64,000 bases of DNA from Amphiura filiformis (GCF_039555335.1 NW_027305501.1:849501-913500), one strand, 5' to 3'; numbered from the stretch's first letter, positions 34,870 to 56,489 are shown. The notes: generated from the sequence alone by a model not told the origin. Program-made: numbers and translations.

Positions 34870-35414
34870 TGAAATCCTGTCAATCATAATTTTTGACATC
34901 CTCTTGTGACACTTCCTGTTCATCACTTTAATATTGTCCTCTTGAGTTTCCCGAATTCAGCTGATGCCGGTACAGCGTTCAGACCTGGCGACATTGCGCG
35001 AAGTTTCTTTTGTGTACACTCATGCTATTTTTGAGTTTTCTCACGCGGTACCTGACTTCGCGTTGATCCCCATGGCAACATGCCATGTTTCCAAGGTATG
35101 ACTAAATCCTACTCCTCTTGTATCTACAAACCATAACATGCCAACTGTGGGTGCATGCTAACATCTTGTTCAGCATACAAGAGGTTATCCACTTCACTCA
35201 TGTGTGACTTCTAACAAAAGGTGCTGATTCCCGTAGTATTCCTCATTCAAACCAATTCAATGCACGACCTCAGAGTTACCTGCATGACTTTGGCGGGCTA
35301 TTTTGAAACAGTCATGGTTGCGAATGCTGGTACTTCTTTTGAAAGTCCTAAACAAGGTATAGCAGTCGTTGATAGGATATGCAGCTTATAGAACATGGAT
35401 AACCTCTATATGAT

Positions 35415-35595
35415 GGTATACAAATATTAACTGTCTATGAGTGTGATGGTCGAAATATAATCACGAGGTGAAAGATGGATTGTTCCATTCCACGAGCCGG
35501 AACGGCGAGTGGAACGGAACAATACATCTTTCAGCGAGTGATTATATTTCGACCATTACACGAATTTAAGACAGTTAATATTTGTTTTATATCAC
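35415..35595. repeat. Palindromic MITE-like hairpin
   Basis: ATACAAATATTAACTGTC / GACAGTTAATATTTGTTTTAT outer arms; GGTCGAAATATAATCAC / GTGATTATATTTCGACC and GAAAGATG / CATCTTTC inner arms; centre GGAACGGCGAGTGGAACGGA. Confidence 0.8.
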
Positions 35596-36069
35596 TGATG
35601 CATAAATTCTATTACCAAAATACTATTTAAGGTAGGAAATACATTTTTTCATCAACATAACACATGTTTTGCCGTGATATATTTCACATTTTGGGGTCCA
35701 CCCCATAACTAAATCGGCGAGTCCAAGAGTCAGCGCACGGCTTGGCGCAGGCGCACTACGGCAGAGCACTATGATAGTAAATACTATCACACGGAGAGGG
35801 TGATGGTAAAAATGATAAATGGTAATCAACCAATGAACTGTCTAGAATTTATGTATGAGTGATATAATACAGAATAGCACTTCAGGTCTACATACTTTGA
35901 CACCAAGTTGTTCGTTCAAAGTTGTTCATTCACTGACACCAAGATATGAAATCACACAAGACACAAAAATGTTCACGTTATTAAACTCAATTTTTAATTA
36001 TTTTTGCTTGCCCTTGCAGAAACGGCCATTCATTTGAAGAGCGATTCATAATAACAACATAAATCTTTG

Positions 36070-36130
36070 GACATGCAAAAAAAGGGGAAAAAAAAAAATT
36101 TAAAAAAAAGAGAAAAAAAAAAAAAAAATT
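36070..36130. repeat. A-rich low-complexity tract
   Basis: Mostly A with scattered G and T (36079-36129). As poly(T) on the LATS strand it is not a poly(A) tail for that gene; a decayed retroposon tail on the plus strand is possible. Confidence 0.7.
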
Positions 36131-36480
36131 AGAGTTCTTTAGAACCATCATAAATAAATTTCAATGCCACAGTGATTACTTTTGAACTGTCAATTTCAAG
36201 CTTGTGAATATTCATCATGCATATAAATAGTGTGTTCTACAGTTCTACTGTACTAGCTCACAGAAGGAACATTTCACAAATGATCTAACTGCTTCTTGTC
36301 TATTTTGCATAGCCCCCTATTGATGCAAATATATGTAGCTGTTAAGCAGCTGTGTGATAGGAAAAATAAAACCGTTACTAGTGATATATCCCCCAAACCC
36401 CAAGGTTTACATAGTAATGTCATTATATTTGTAAGCTTTCCTCTTTGTTGAAATATACAAAACTGTTCTTTTCTGATTTG

Positions 36481-36668
36481 GACTATTCCGGTTGAAATCC
36501 ATACACCCCATCTATGGAAGATACGACTTAAATCTTCCAAACTGAGAGTGCAAATTTCAAATGGGGTTACCTCAATGGGCGGCTCCATTTGAAATAAAAA
36601 CCCACGTGTGTGAGATTAAAGTCACGTCTTCCATACGGGGTGTATTGATTTCAACTGAAACGGCCCAT
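36481..36668. repeat. Palindromic ~180-bp MITE, copy 2
   Basis: GACTATTCCGGTTGAAATCC at the left, TTTCAACTGAAACGGCCC at the right; inner CTATGGAAGA / TCTTCCATA blocks. Confidence 0.8.
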
Positions 36669-38460
36669 TATGTGCAATGCAGCTAGAAATTCTTACATAA
36701 TAAGCCATGCACAAAAATACACAATTTTCAGAACCCCTTACTTGGTAAAATAAAACGTGTACAAATGCCCTTGAGGGAGAGTCCGAACCAAAAAATATAC
36801 AATACATTTATACAAACAACTAAAAATACTTAAAAGAGTTGTTGATACATAGTAAACAAAACAGACAGGGTTACATACATGTACAATTTTTTTTAAAGTC
36901 TTGTGGTATTAACATTTTTTACAAAATGAAAAACATACAATTTACACTTTTTGGATTTTTCTCGGGTTGCTAATGATAGTTAATAATACAGGGTACTGAT
37001 ATAAAGTATATAGCCAAATTTGGAAGATGCTTAAATATACAATGAACACAGTGAGGACTTGTTGCTTACATACTCATCTTCAACTCTCTTTGAGAACAAG
37101 CCAAAAAAATTGATGATGCCCTATAAAGGTGTTTTGTTCATAGCTGACCCCTTCCCTCCCCATCTGAAACCTCAAGTGGGTCAAAATGGTATCAATATTT
37201 TTAAGAGCATAACAGAAATATAATCGACATCTACAATTGTACAGAATATTAAATGTCACTGGTGTTTATGGATAACCCACAAGGGGAAATCAATATTTTG
37301 CTGGCCTGTTTTCCACTGAAATGCTGGGCTTCCAGCATGCTGGAACAAGGCCAAATTCCAATTTGATATGTCAGACTGCAATTTGAGGTAAACTCTAATG
37401 AGTGGTTTTACTGCTTGACAAACACCATCAATCATGGGATTAGAACTAATATTGGATGATGGTGCATCTTAATTGTTTAATTCAACAGCTAAGTTAAAAA
37501 CCATTTATCAGCAGCCTGCCAAACTAGTATTTTGTCTTTTCTTTATTAATTAGCTGTGGGCTAACTACAACCTTTTGTGAATTTGCCAGCGAAACGTTAC
37601 ATATAATCCGATTATCACTGTCAACTGGACCACGCTTTTGAGTCCTGAATCATGATCAAAATGATCGCAACACAAAGTCTATGACATCATGTACTATCAA
37701 TTCCAAAAGGTGTGTGATCCAGTTACCAGGGAGTTATGTAATCACTTCGCTGGCGAATTAGTAATTAGCAGTTCCATCATCAACAATACACAACAGTCTC
37801 AACATTAAGCACTTTTTCTTTATAAATCCATTGATACAAATTATGATTACTTTATATATCCTACAACATCCTCACTGTGTTTATCGTATAACTCACTAAA
37901 AAAAACTTTTTTATATAGCTATTCTATATTGTTACTTCATTCATTTAATACAATTCATATCATTATCATTTGCACGTACACCTACTTTGCACGTACAGTA
38001 TCCTCAAAACAGGACATATCCTCACATGTTCTCACTCTTATTTTATCAATCAAAATATATATTTAATTTGGAATAACACTTGGATTTACATCTCATTGGC
38101 TTTACACTTGTACTTTCTTGGATTTACAAATCTTTTAACTTCTTTTATATAGAACGGTCTCATCATATAACAAATTTGATAGACTAAATACAAACCAGTT
38201 TTGGGTCATCACATTTCCTTTGTACATACTGTAGGACTCCATTATATACAAAAGAATGGACCTACTCTCATATTTACCACATGGATAAAATCATTTACAG
38301 ATTTGACATAAAAATACTTTGAAAAAACTTCTCTTCTCAAAAATATTAGAAACTTTCATGAATTAATGCTTGCTTATATTACACCTAAAACAATGAACAC
38401 TTACTTATATGAAGGATTCCATTTTAAAACTACAATGGGCAACAACTATCAGACAGTATA

Positions 38461-38650
38461 GGTCTATTCCAGTTGAAATCCATACATACCCTATGGAAGA
38501 CATGACCTTAATCTCCCACAAAGGGGGTGTAAATTTTAAATGAAGTCACCCATTCAGGTAACCGCATTTGAAATTCATACTCCATGTGTGGAAGATTAAA
38601 GTTGTGTCTTCCATAGGGGGTGTATGGATTTCAATTCGAATCTGGAATAA
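38461..38650. repeat. Palindromic ~180-bp MITE, copy 3
   Basis: GGTCTATTCCAGTTGAAATC at the left; GGATTTCAATTCGAATCTGG at the right; matching inner ATGGAAGACATGACC / GTGTCTTCCATA. Confidence 0.82.
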
Positions 38651-39630
38651 CTAGTACGGTACAAAGGTTGATTATGTGCTTGAAATAAAAACATAATGAC
38701 ATATTCAACAGGCTTTTTCAAGGTGCATTTCAAAAATCATACAAAGTCCCTGTACATGATTAAATGATTATTACCCAAAACCAATATTTTTTGGATTTTC
38801 TCCATCCCATTTTTGAATACAACATTATGATGACATTAATTATAGACATGTCATGGCATTGAATAGATTAACTGGTAAACTGATCCCATTATGTTACCCT
38901 AACATAAGCAGAACCAGTCAAATTAAGAAATCTGCAACGTTTCAACTTTTTGGAGTCTTTCCCACCTAAAATTCACTTTATCCCCATCCCTCCCCCCAAA
39001 CAAAAAAATCCCTGGTCGATGTGGCCACTGTCCATCACCCAAATCTTGTGGCCACTGTCCCTCGCCCAAATCTGAACCTGAATACATTGTTCACAGCTGA
39101 CCATAATAAATAAACCGAGTTACAATTGAATATACAAAATAATGATCAATAATTGAATTTTGAAACCAGAATAAGTCAATAATAAATATTTTTTTATAAA
39201 AAGCATTTTTACATTATAACTTTTTTTTAAATATTGAATACTAATACCTGCATGCCAACAAGTTCGATTTCAAGCACATACCAATTCCCTCAAGCACATA
39301 CCAAGTCCCTTGCAGACAAAAGTTGTAACTTTCACTTATGCTTCCTAGTAAATATTTCCTACATTCTAATTTTCTATCATGTTTACTATGCCATTACATT
39401 TGATTTTTTTGCACAAAATGTGTTTCTATTTACTCAAATTCTCAAATATGCATTGCTTTGCTGCAATTCCTAGGGTGTGTATCGCTAAACTTTTAACACA
39501 GCACAGTGTTTTTAAACAATTATTGCATTTTAAACGAGGTGACAGGAAAGTAATTACTAGGAAGCTTATCTTATACATCAACTGACTATAGTCGATGCCC
39601 ATCGTCCTATCACCTCAAATATTCATACTA

Positions 39631-39842
39631 GGCTATTCCAGTTAAAATCCATACACCCTTAGGAAGACATGACCTTAATCTCCTACACCACACAGGGGGT
39701 GAAAATATCCCACACCACACAGGGGGTGAAAATATCAAATGAAGTCACCAATTCAGGCAACCCCATTTGGAATCCACATTCCCTGTGTAGAAGATGTCAA
39801 GTCTTCCCTAGGGGTGTATAGATTTCAACTGCAATAGCCCAT
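39631..39842. repeat. Palindromic ~180-bp MITE, copy 4, with 25-bp internal duplication
   Basis: GGCTATTCCAGTTAAAATCC / GATTTCAACTGCAATAGCCC. An internal direct repeat (CACCACACAGGGGGTGAAAA, twice) lengthens this copy. Confidence 0.82.
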
Positions 39843-40303
39843 TTCATTCTTTGGCAAAGTTCTCCTTTGTATTCAATTTACAGAAACTTCATTGGAACAA
39901 CAAAAACCTGAAGCTGATAAGGAAGGTAAGACTGAATTTGTTGCTGAACATGTATTCAGGATATCATTTAGTTCTGATCCACTTAAAAATATTGCATGAA
40001 TCCAACCAACATTATACAGATGTAAAGTGTGCTGAGGCTTGTGGATCAACATCTATGCAATGTGCCTGTCTGCAGCGCACTATAAATCACTGCGCTTTTT
40101 TATATCATAATTTCAACATTCGGAAGACATTAAATTACAGTATGAAGAGCAGCCCTTTTGGCAAATTTTCATTAAAAAAAGTTTGAATTCCAATTCTGAA
40201 AATAACTTCTTTAAAAATCTCTAAATCAGCTCTTGTTTCAACAGAAAAAGAGAACTTTACCAAAGAAGAATACAAATATTTGAAAGTACAATGAATACAA
40301 CAA

Positions 40304-40490
40304 TGGCCTATTCTAGTTGAAATCCACAATATGGAAGATGTTACCTTAATCCCCCACACAGGGGATATCATGTAGACTTCAAATGGAGTCACCCAGGCAG
40401 GTATCCCCATTTAAAATTCATACTAGTGAATGGAAGATTTAAGGTCACATCTTTCAAAGGGGTGTGTATGGATTTCAACTGGATTAGCCC
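40304..40490. repeat. Palindromic ~180-bp MITE, copy 5
   Basis: TGGCCTATTCTAGTTGAAAT / ATTTCAACTGGATTAGCCCA termini. Confidence 0.82.
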
Positions 40491-43400
40491 AATAAATGGG
40501 GCATTTGCACACATTGTTCCCCTGTTAACACTCACCCACCAAGTTTTCCCCCAATTCCCCCCCGGAAAATAGTGTTATCATTTATCCCACATTTTTATAC
40601 ATACTTTCTTTGTTTTAATTATGTGCAGCAAAATTTTTATATACATATACATACAAAGCACATGCAAATGCTTTTTGTTTCTTTATAATATTCTTTATAC
40701 ACAAAATTATACTCTACCCACAGTAAATTCACTCGATACAGATGTACATAAATGTAAAAAAAATACATGTGTACACTGTTATATATATTAGAGGAAATAG
40801 ATATTAACTGTTTATTATTTTGTGGATTTCTAAGCAGCTACTGTCAACAAAATACTACGACAAAAAAATAAAAATAAAAAGTGCTTCATTGGCTTTTAGC
40901 TGCAGCAAGGTGCGGGCATGCTTTTTTTAAAAGTCAATCCGGCGACATTTTCACTCGCATGCAGTACATCGGCGACATCAACAACGATGAAATAATAATA
41001 AAATTAATAAATAATTAAGATGAAGTTTTGTGTGTGCTGTGAACTAAGCACATAGATCAGTATTTGCGGAATTTCAAATGTGTGAAATGCATGGTATTTA
41101 GAGGGTGATGAATAGCTGTTGATGGCTCGTATTAAAATTATGGTCATTCCACCTACTAGAAAAATGGAATTTAAATACCGCTGGAATATGACGAGTATTT
41201 CTACCGGCATCAAAATGAACCAGCGAAGTGATTATGTTGTGCAATGTATGTCAGCGCCCATCAAATAATCACATTCTTGTTATAAGCTATGGAACACAGG
41301 CTACCAGACCATTTTGACAGGCTGTTAGATTCCAATGAACACATTACTACACCATCAAAATCATGCTGTGTTGAAATTGGTCTGTTTGTCTACCTTAATT
41401 AGGGTATTCGCTATGTGCGTAATTTACCATTCAATCACGGTTGGCACTGTAAAAGAATCTATTAAAACTAGCACATATGTTCTTCCTTCGCCAAGACCCT
41501 AGATTATTTGAGATATATTGTAATGTTGTAAACAAAGCAGTTACCAGTACGTTTCAAATACAAATGCAGCATTTCACACATGAGATCAAATTCCGTAATA
41601 CATTGGTTCCAAACAAAGATTCTTTTCAATTTTCCGGGTCATATAATAGTTGTGGAACAGCTGCAGTCACTATGAACCAAAATGATCTCATCTCCAATGG
41701 CTGAGTTCAATAACCACCATACAATGAGCATAGCTCAGAAGTTGTGGAGCATGAGATTCTGTACCCATTAGACTCATAGGTCATTCTATGAATGTACAAG
41801 CCTATTGGGGTTATGGAACTATGTACTGATGGATGAGCATGTTTGAAATCCAAGTGAGTTTACAATTTACTTTTCACACTTCATTTGAGGTCGTCCTAAA
41901 ACGTCACATTCCTCTTTCTAAAAAAAACAACAACAAAAATCAGTCCATACCATTTTCCATCTTCATAACTGAATTGTGAGGCAAAATATTGACCTACCAG
42001 GTATCTAATAAGGTGGTTTCATTCTCAAATGAAGCATGAATTTCTTAAACATGTAATATTGTTAATTACTCTTCAACCAGTTTCTGTCAACACCTGCCAT
42101 TTTCACCATCAAATTCTAAACATCCCTTTCATGTACAAGCTGATCAAGGAAATCCAGCTGAGTAGAATACAAAAATCCATTCAGGTCAAAGTTCATCAGA
42201 TGCAATGTTTGTCAGCAAACCTGACTAGTGAAAACAGCAGGAGATCATCTCATCAAGAATTTGAAGTTTCAGATTTTGAAAATAGAAATGGTTAGATTTA
42301 GCATATTTGTTAAGTAATGAATGAATTGAAAAAAAGGAAAAGGTCACAGTTCATTGAAACATGCTACGCTGTTATGTAATTTTTAATAAAATCTAAGAAA
42401 CAATAAGTCATCGTATGGTTTCAAACTTGCAGTCTCGACCAGAAAATGGAGCAATTATACAAGATGCCGAAACAAATCTGTTTTTGAAAATTGCATAATT
42501 CACACAGGCTGTCGATAGCCAAATTATGTGAACACAAAATTGAGGAAGACTATGCAAAATCTACCGATTGTGCAAAATGTTGCAAAAAATGAGAGTGAAA
42601 TTGAACAATGATTTATCCAAAATAAACCTATCTTCTTTCATTTTATTTATCAATATGCATCAGTATAATACTGCCCAATTTTCTAGGAGCAGCACAGCTA
42701 GCAAACCATTTAAGGCAAAAGTGGAAACACAAGTCAAATTTCTACTAATTCTTTGGTTTCATTCAAAGTAAGTGTGTGTCAGGAATCAGCTCAAATCCCT
42801 CTATGTGTGAGCTATTTAACTTCCTCACACCAAGGGCATGCAGATGGCAACTTTCGCCTTTGCCACTACCCCTTGGAATGATCATGTGACCGACATATGA
42901 TGCCAGGACAGTGGTCACATACCCAACTTATTGCTCACATATGTCACAATTTCAATAGCAACAACAACAAAAAAAAGCACATGTACAAAAAAAGTACTGA
43001 ATTATACACATGATTAGTTCCATGCTGGGCATGTAGTGGTATTCAAGTCAAAATATTTCCATCCATTTGTCATCTCTCAAGTCAAAATTATTTCCATCAA
43101 TTTTTTCTCCAACTTTTCCTTCACCATCAACTCGAGAAGGCACTTTTGTACATTAATACAAAATCTCGTAAGACACAGTTTCTTTTTATTATTATTAAAG
43201 CATTTAAGGCAGCATTCTTGGGAGTAGGAAATCGTACGCATGGACACTGAATTATCTACAAACCGGTTCTTTCATTACGAAATCTGTTGCAACAACCAGC
43301 TTCTTAAAAAAGCCTTGCTTCACCTTGCCAATGTGCAACCAGCAAACTGAATCAAATGTTCAGGTCATACATAAAATATCGAGTCCATGCTACCAAAATC

Positions 43401-43779
43401 CTTCCTCCCATACGACTAGCAGCCGACAAAGTGCTCTATGCTACATGTGGTGATACTCTCCTCCCTTGAGTCACAGTTCAGTGCTCTGTAACTTCCCCAG
43501 CATGGTAGCTGGGAACAAAAGCTCATACCCAAAAACATCTGGGTGACTTGCTTGTGCCATATTTGCTTCATCTTTTGTATGACACTGAACTATACATGGA
43601 AGTATGAGTTGATCCCACCATGTAGCCTCTACTCTAGTACTGGTCTGATGCTTATTTGCTTCTTTTTGCTTTGTTTAATCCACAGCTTGAACTATGTAAA
43701 TTTTTACACAATACCTACTGTGCATTTCTATTCACAGGCACTTCTTTTGGTCCCTCACAGTGGAACGTTAGTTTTAAAA

Positions 43780-43961
43780 TGGGCAATTCCAGCTGAAATC
43801 CATACACCCTGTATGGAAGACATGACCTTACCTCGTCCACAAACGCAGTGTGAATTTCGAATGGGATTACCTGAATGGGCGACTCTATTTGAAATCTACA
43901 TACACCCCCAGTTAAGATGATACCTTCCAGAGGGTGAATGGATTTCCACTGGACTAGCCCA
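43780..43961. repeat. Palindromic ~180-bp MITE, copy 6
   Basis: GGGCAATTCCAGCTGAAATC / GATTTCCACTGGACTAGCCC termini. Confidence 0.82.
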
Positions 43962-44969
43962 ATAGTCATGTTAGGCATGGCAGGATTATTATTGATTTTC
44001 TGTCAAGTTAGTTAATGCCATTTGCAAGATAATCTAGCACTAGTAATATAACATTATTAGGGCAGCACTTTGGAAAGTTAAGTCAGTTCCTTTTTGAGTA
44101 GTTGCAAACTTTGACTTACGTCAAGAATCTTGATCATGGTTGACTTTCCATTCCTGGCTAACTTCAATTTGTGATCATACCATTTGATCTTGATTTGCAT
44201 TATTATATCATCAATGAGCTAAACTGAGTTAACATTGAGTAATTTGACTATAGCTCTATTATACTTAATGATAGATATTTTACCACTTATACTCAAATGA
44301 TGTTATTACCACTTTCAGGCATCCCTTATTGTTTATGTAATACTAAGTTTTGACTGGCTCATTGCTGAACGTTATAATAAAACTTTTATAAAGTCAGATG
44401 GCTTTATGAGGGAATATTCTGCGTGAAGGTGACAAAACAAAACTAGTAAGTACTGACAGGGGTACTTGTTAAAGCTTTTTGTAAAGTACAGAGTTATTTA
44501 TATTTTACAACTGGTACACAAATTAAAGAGAATATACACTGAAATTGTTTCACATATGTAATGTTGATAAATAAATAACTAAAACCTGACAAGCAAATTT
44601 ACTTTACAGGATCGTTCAACCCTTACAGCGTCTTTACTGTTAACATTACATAATATCATGTAATTCATGTATGTACTCCATTCTATGACCAAATGTCACA
44701 TTACATGTATTTTCTGTGGGATTATACAATGTCTATTACCTTAATACAAGGGCTGGTAATGGTTAAGTTACTCTAGTGCTGAATATCACTATGACATTAT
44801 TGACTGACAGTATAATTATGTCATTTTAGTTGCCATCAGTTTAATTTTTACTAAACATCAAGGGTTTGGAACCAAACTAGCCGTGTCCAACATCTTCAAC
44901 TAGTTCTGGATCCAAGACCTCAACATTTGCATCTTGTTTAACCCTATGAGCACTACTTCCATTCTTACA

Positions 44970-45130
44970 GTACCTGTAATTGGTTAATTACATGATATAA
45001 TCATCTCAGTATCCAATCAAAATAGAGCTCTTAACCTAATCTCCTTCAGCCCTACTGACTATTCTTATCATATCTCTGATTGGTTCAATACATGATATAC
45101 CCCTCCTTATAACCAATCAAAATAGTTCTT
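44970..45130. repeat. Imperfect tandem duplication of ~115 bp
   Basis: Two neighbouring units share TTGGTTNAATACATGATATA and ACCAATCAAAATAG followed by CTCTTA/TTCTTA. Confidence 0.6.
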
Positions 45131-45306
45131 AGAGGCTGATAATTTTGAGTGCCCACGGGGTTTAGGAAGAATAAGATTTGTGTGTCATAATTTGCAAGTG
45201 AATTTGTGATCTGTGCAGATTCACAGAACAAAATACAACTTTTTCATTTTCTTTGGAATTTGATTAGATATTGCTGGCTCATTTGATGATAAAATTGGCT
45301 AAATGT

Positions 45307-45716
45307 AATCAGGCGGAGTGATGATGGTTCTTAACATTCACATGTGATGTATCATAGTTTTATAACTTTGTAGAACAGCTGTTACGTGATTTCATTATAC
45401 TTTTGCTATCACACTGACATTATATGAACAAAATTCTGAGACCAAATATTTCTAAATCAAGACCAGTACTGTTAATTACCGAAATAAGTGCAATAAAAGG
45501 CATTTTCTTCATAAAGATTTCAATTGTATAGATGAGTAAGACAATGATGATCAAGTAGCATACATAAACTTGTCTGTAATGGAAGATGATTTCATTATTT
45601 TGGTTTACAGCTTTGGCAAATGACCGTCTTGCATCTCTTTCAATGCACAAAATGGTGAATATTTGAAGAGCCAAATATACTGTTAAGAACCATCATCATG
45701 CTCTGATTAGTTAGTC
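45307..45716. repeat. Inverted-repeat element, ~410 bp
   Basis: TAATCAG...GATGATGGTTCTTAACA at the left and TGTTAAGAACCATCATC...CTGATTA at the right form about 28-bp imperfect arms. An 84-codon minus-strand open stretch inside has no recognisable domain. Confidence 0.7.
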
Positions 45717-46502
45717 GGATGCACTCAAACTAAGCTGATCAAATTCTTAGCACATTTGAAATTCATGTGGTATAAAAATGATACATGATCAGAAACCACA
45801 TTGTCGATCTATATAAAAATGTTGCGTGTCCATAAAACCCAACAACTGGCAAAAAAGCCAAATCATGTCATGTCCAGTGTGCTTTAAAACATGATCAACT
45901 TAGCAACGAATAGCATCTAAAAGAAGTCATATTGGAAGATTATAATTTGTAAGCATTTCAATCGGAGTATCTTATGGCATTATCTTACAGAACAAAGGTG
46001 CATCAATGTTTGCGTTAAGAAATATGGTAACCAAAATCGGTATGTCATTCAATTGAAGAACTCACTTTGTTCTCCCATTGCAAAAGAAAACTTTGTTTGG
46101 TTAGGAAAATTCTTTATTTCAAAAATTTCACCATGGTTTATAAGGAGTTTCAGCCGGGTGACTGCAAAATTCACTGACTGCGCCTCTATTCTTAAATATT
46201 AATCTGTAGAATTGGTACAGCTTTCACAGCTTAATGATCTGTCAACATCTAGCAACAGATAATTATGCATATAAATCCATGATATGCCATAAGATACAAA
46301 GATACATGCGTTAGAGAGACTCAAGTCTTGTTTTTATCAAGAGTTGTTACAATATTACTGGCTTACATTGTACAACCTGCATGGCAATTATGTCAAATCC
46401 GGTATGTGCATTTCAAATTCTCCGATACCAGATCAACAATCAAGCCGCTGGTGTCATTCCAGCTATACTGTATCATCCATACGGACGATTCAAAGCGATT
46501 TG

Positions 46503-53415
<6,913 letters not shown>

Positions 53416-54294
53416 CTGTGTTGAAAAATGAACAACAAAAAACAGAGTTAATTCATGCATATAAAGTATCTTTCTACATACTATAGACGGTATCAGATAC
53501 TGCTTCTCTAATCCTCCTTTATACGTATGCATTTTTGTCCACCAGGGCCTCCACGGGGGAATTTGGATGATAATACAATAAAACAGGTGATATGTATGAA
53601 TGCTTCTTGAATTGAACAGGAAGGGTGGGGTGTATGTACAATGTGTAGGCCTATAGGTACAGTAAAAGAAATTTTTGTGTGAGTAATTTTTTCACACTTG
53701 CCAAGTTTAAACTGTTTCACTTGCTTTTAAATTTGATTCTAAATTTTCTTACATTTACCTATATAAACCAAGTAAAAAAATTGCCTGTTGTTATTTTTAT
53801 GGAAGCAGTTTGGAATGCCAAAAGCACAAAAAATATACACTTTTACATTATTTCTATCACTTCTTGAATAATCTTTAGGCCAAGGGGTCTTAACAGGGAC
53901 ACTTTGTTATCTTCAGTTACTTTTCAAGTGCCAAAGACGCATTATTTCTCCATTCTAAAAATTTCTTTATAAAACATTCTTGGCACTTTCGGACATGAGA
54001 ACTTCAAAAGAAGAAAATTCTCTTCCACCAAGCTTATCAGGCTTGAATCATCTTGTTTCATATCCATCAGCTGCTAAAGCATCAACAGCAGACATATGAG
54101 CACAAACACTGCTATCAAAAATTTAGTAAAACTTTCATGCGCAGATGAACCTAGCCAGCCAGCCAGACCCTCCATGATACGCTAGCTGGATCCTCAAGTC
54201 ACAGCAGTGCATGTAAGCATGCTGCATGCATGATTGTAGACCATTCCTGGGATGACAGTCACCCTACATATGCCAAAGACCAACTCATCTTCGT

Positions 54295-54486
54295 GGGCTA
54301 TTTCAGTTGAAATCCATACACCCCCTGATGGAAGACACGACCTTTAATAATCTCCCACACAGTAGGTGTAGATTTCACATGGAGTCATTCATTCAGATAA
54401 CTCCACTTGAAATTTACACTCCCTGTGTGCAAGATTAATGGCATGTCTTCCATAGGGGGTGTATGAATTTCAAACGGAATAGTCCA
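54295..54486. repeat. Palindromic ~180-bp MITE, copy 7
   Basis: GGGCTATTTCAGTTGAAATC / AATTTCAAACGGAATAGTCC termini; matching CATACACCCCCT and AGGGGGTGTATG blocks inside. Confidence 0.82.
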
Positions 54487-54696
54487 ATGTTCATCTTGTC
54501 ATGACGCAGCTACTAACAAGTTTAGACTGTACCTAAGTTTGCAAAGATAGATCTAGTTTCTGTCTAACTTTGCTTCTTATTTATTCCAAGCTGAAGCGTA
54601 AGACTAAATCCTCACTTTCATCAACTGAGAACTACCCCTTCAGGAAACACTTACCGATTCATGTCGTTTCAATCAAAGAGCTGACTGACCAACACT

Positions 54697-54985
54697 TTGG
54701 AGAGCTCTTTGGTAAAATTCAACATATTTAGTGTCCATGAATCAAGGCTAGTGAACAATCTGTCTTTACTTATACCTCACAGATATGTAAAGTGTTTGAA
54801 TGATCACAATTTTTCACTCAAACCTATGACATACAAACGGTTATTTTCTACTCGATCACGAGACTCGCTGAATATGAATGTACTTCAATTATCCGTCTTT
54901 TTGTCTGTGCAATCACACAACACAGGGTTCGTATCTACAACAAGCTTCCACATGTATGTAAAATTTCATCTTTAGTTCTAATTTA
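54697..54985 (+). pseudogene. LINE ORF2 C-terminal relic
   Basis: Plus-strand TYKRLFSTRSRDSLNMNV followed, in another frame, by RVRIYNKLPHVCKISSL resembles the C-terminal T-R-x-x-x-x-L...G-x-x-x-W-N-x-L-P region of CR1/Jockey-type LINE ORF2 proteins. It is short and frameshifted. Confidence 0.4.
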
Positions 54986-56489
54986 ATTGAAACTGAACAT
55001 ATGTGCTCACTCACAAAAAATTGGGAGTTCCGAGAAACATGCAAGGGGATACTCTGCAGGAATGTTAAGGTAGACCTAGATGCAGAAGATGCGGAACCAG
55101 ATTGCTGATCTCTGGGTATACATAATATTCTACATGAATGCAAATTTGTCCAAGCCCAACCATGACATCTTTTGCATGTAGTTGGTCCTATTTCATACAT
55201 GTACATGGACATGCTGTTTACTTACATATAAACGACAAGTAGAACAAATTAAATGTTCAAAGTGATTAATATCCATTTTTCTTGATTTGAGAATATCTAG
55301 GCAAATATAACTCCTCAGAAATAAAGAACATTTCTCATTTGTACTATTTAGTAACAGTACGTTGTGTAGGGTGCCAATTTAAAATTCTTGTATTACTGGG
55401 CAAATGGGGCGGGGGCAGCTGCAACCCCTGTGAGATATTGGTCACCCTTATATTTGAAGTTTTGAAGCCCTTTCTTGTGCTTTATAGCCCATCTTTGACA
55501 ATTTTTTCCAACCCCCCTTGAAAGTTGTCTTACCCCCTTTGCCACCCCCTCTGAAAAGGTCCTGGCTATGCACACCACTGTGGAAGGGAGGGGTATCATC
55601 AAGTATGTTAGCTTTTAAATTCAAGACATTTCTACAATATAAACCATTAGGTTTTTAATTTGCTTGTTTAAATCAGGAGCCATTATGATATTCATCACAC
55701 ACAGAACATCAACATCATAGCACTATATTTCAACTAGGTAGGCCTTATATAATAAAACCTGCAGTATTTATTTACAGTGTGTTTCTAAATATAAGATAAA
55801 TGCTGTGTAGGGATACAGGCATTTAACTATACATGTGTGTGTTTTGCAATAGTGTAATCCATTGGAAGTTTTTAAAATGGCTTATAATTTGTTAAGTGTT
55901 TTTATTAAATCAGAATTATAAAACACAATTAGAAATAACAATCTATTACTATGAATGATAATGATAATCGTTTGAATTTTACATAGGGGCCTACAACAAA
56001 AGTTACAAGAAAATTTACGGATAATCACTAGAAAAACTACCTCGCTTTACTTTTAATTTTTGACTATATCATAAATTCCAGTGCGTCTACATAGCAAGCA
56101 TGCACAGCAGGAGCCATAGGCCACAAGAGTTCACATCCTTTCTCTAATCTCATGTGCAGGACTTGCAACAACACAGAGACCACACAGCTCACATTACGAT
56201 GTGTTAGAAAATCGCATGTCTGTGTAAGAGGTTAACTCCTGTGCAAAAGCGTATTTCTTGAGCAATTTATAGTGCATGAAATTCTTTCTGAAATATATCA
56301 ATATTGTTTTAATAATTTTATGCAATACATTCTTTCCAGAGTATTCTGTTACAAAATATCACCTGTATAGGGATTTTTTTGCTTTGAACTTGGCAATGTG
56401 TATTGCAAAATATGGTACCATAATTATTCTGATGTTTCTGTCTTGTGCTTGTTAAAATTAACACTTGCATAAATTGTGATCATGTATGC

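Larger units (their letters stand above)
34871..46502. other. LATS downstream flank and probable 3' UTR, no other gene seen
   Basis: No conserved protein in any frame. Minus-strand AATAAA occurs about 390 nt past the LATS stop (plus TTTATT at 46113-46118) and at many later AT-rich sites, so the 3' UTR end cannot be fixed. The stretch is AT-rich with at least five palindromic MITE copies and other hairpins, listed separately. Confidence 0.45.

Noticed and set aside
45420-45674. 84-codon minus-strand frame with hydrophobic stretch
   Set aside because: Lies inside an inverted-repeat element, with no family match; the apparent membrane segment is AT-rich chance sequence.
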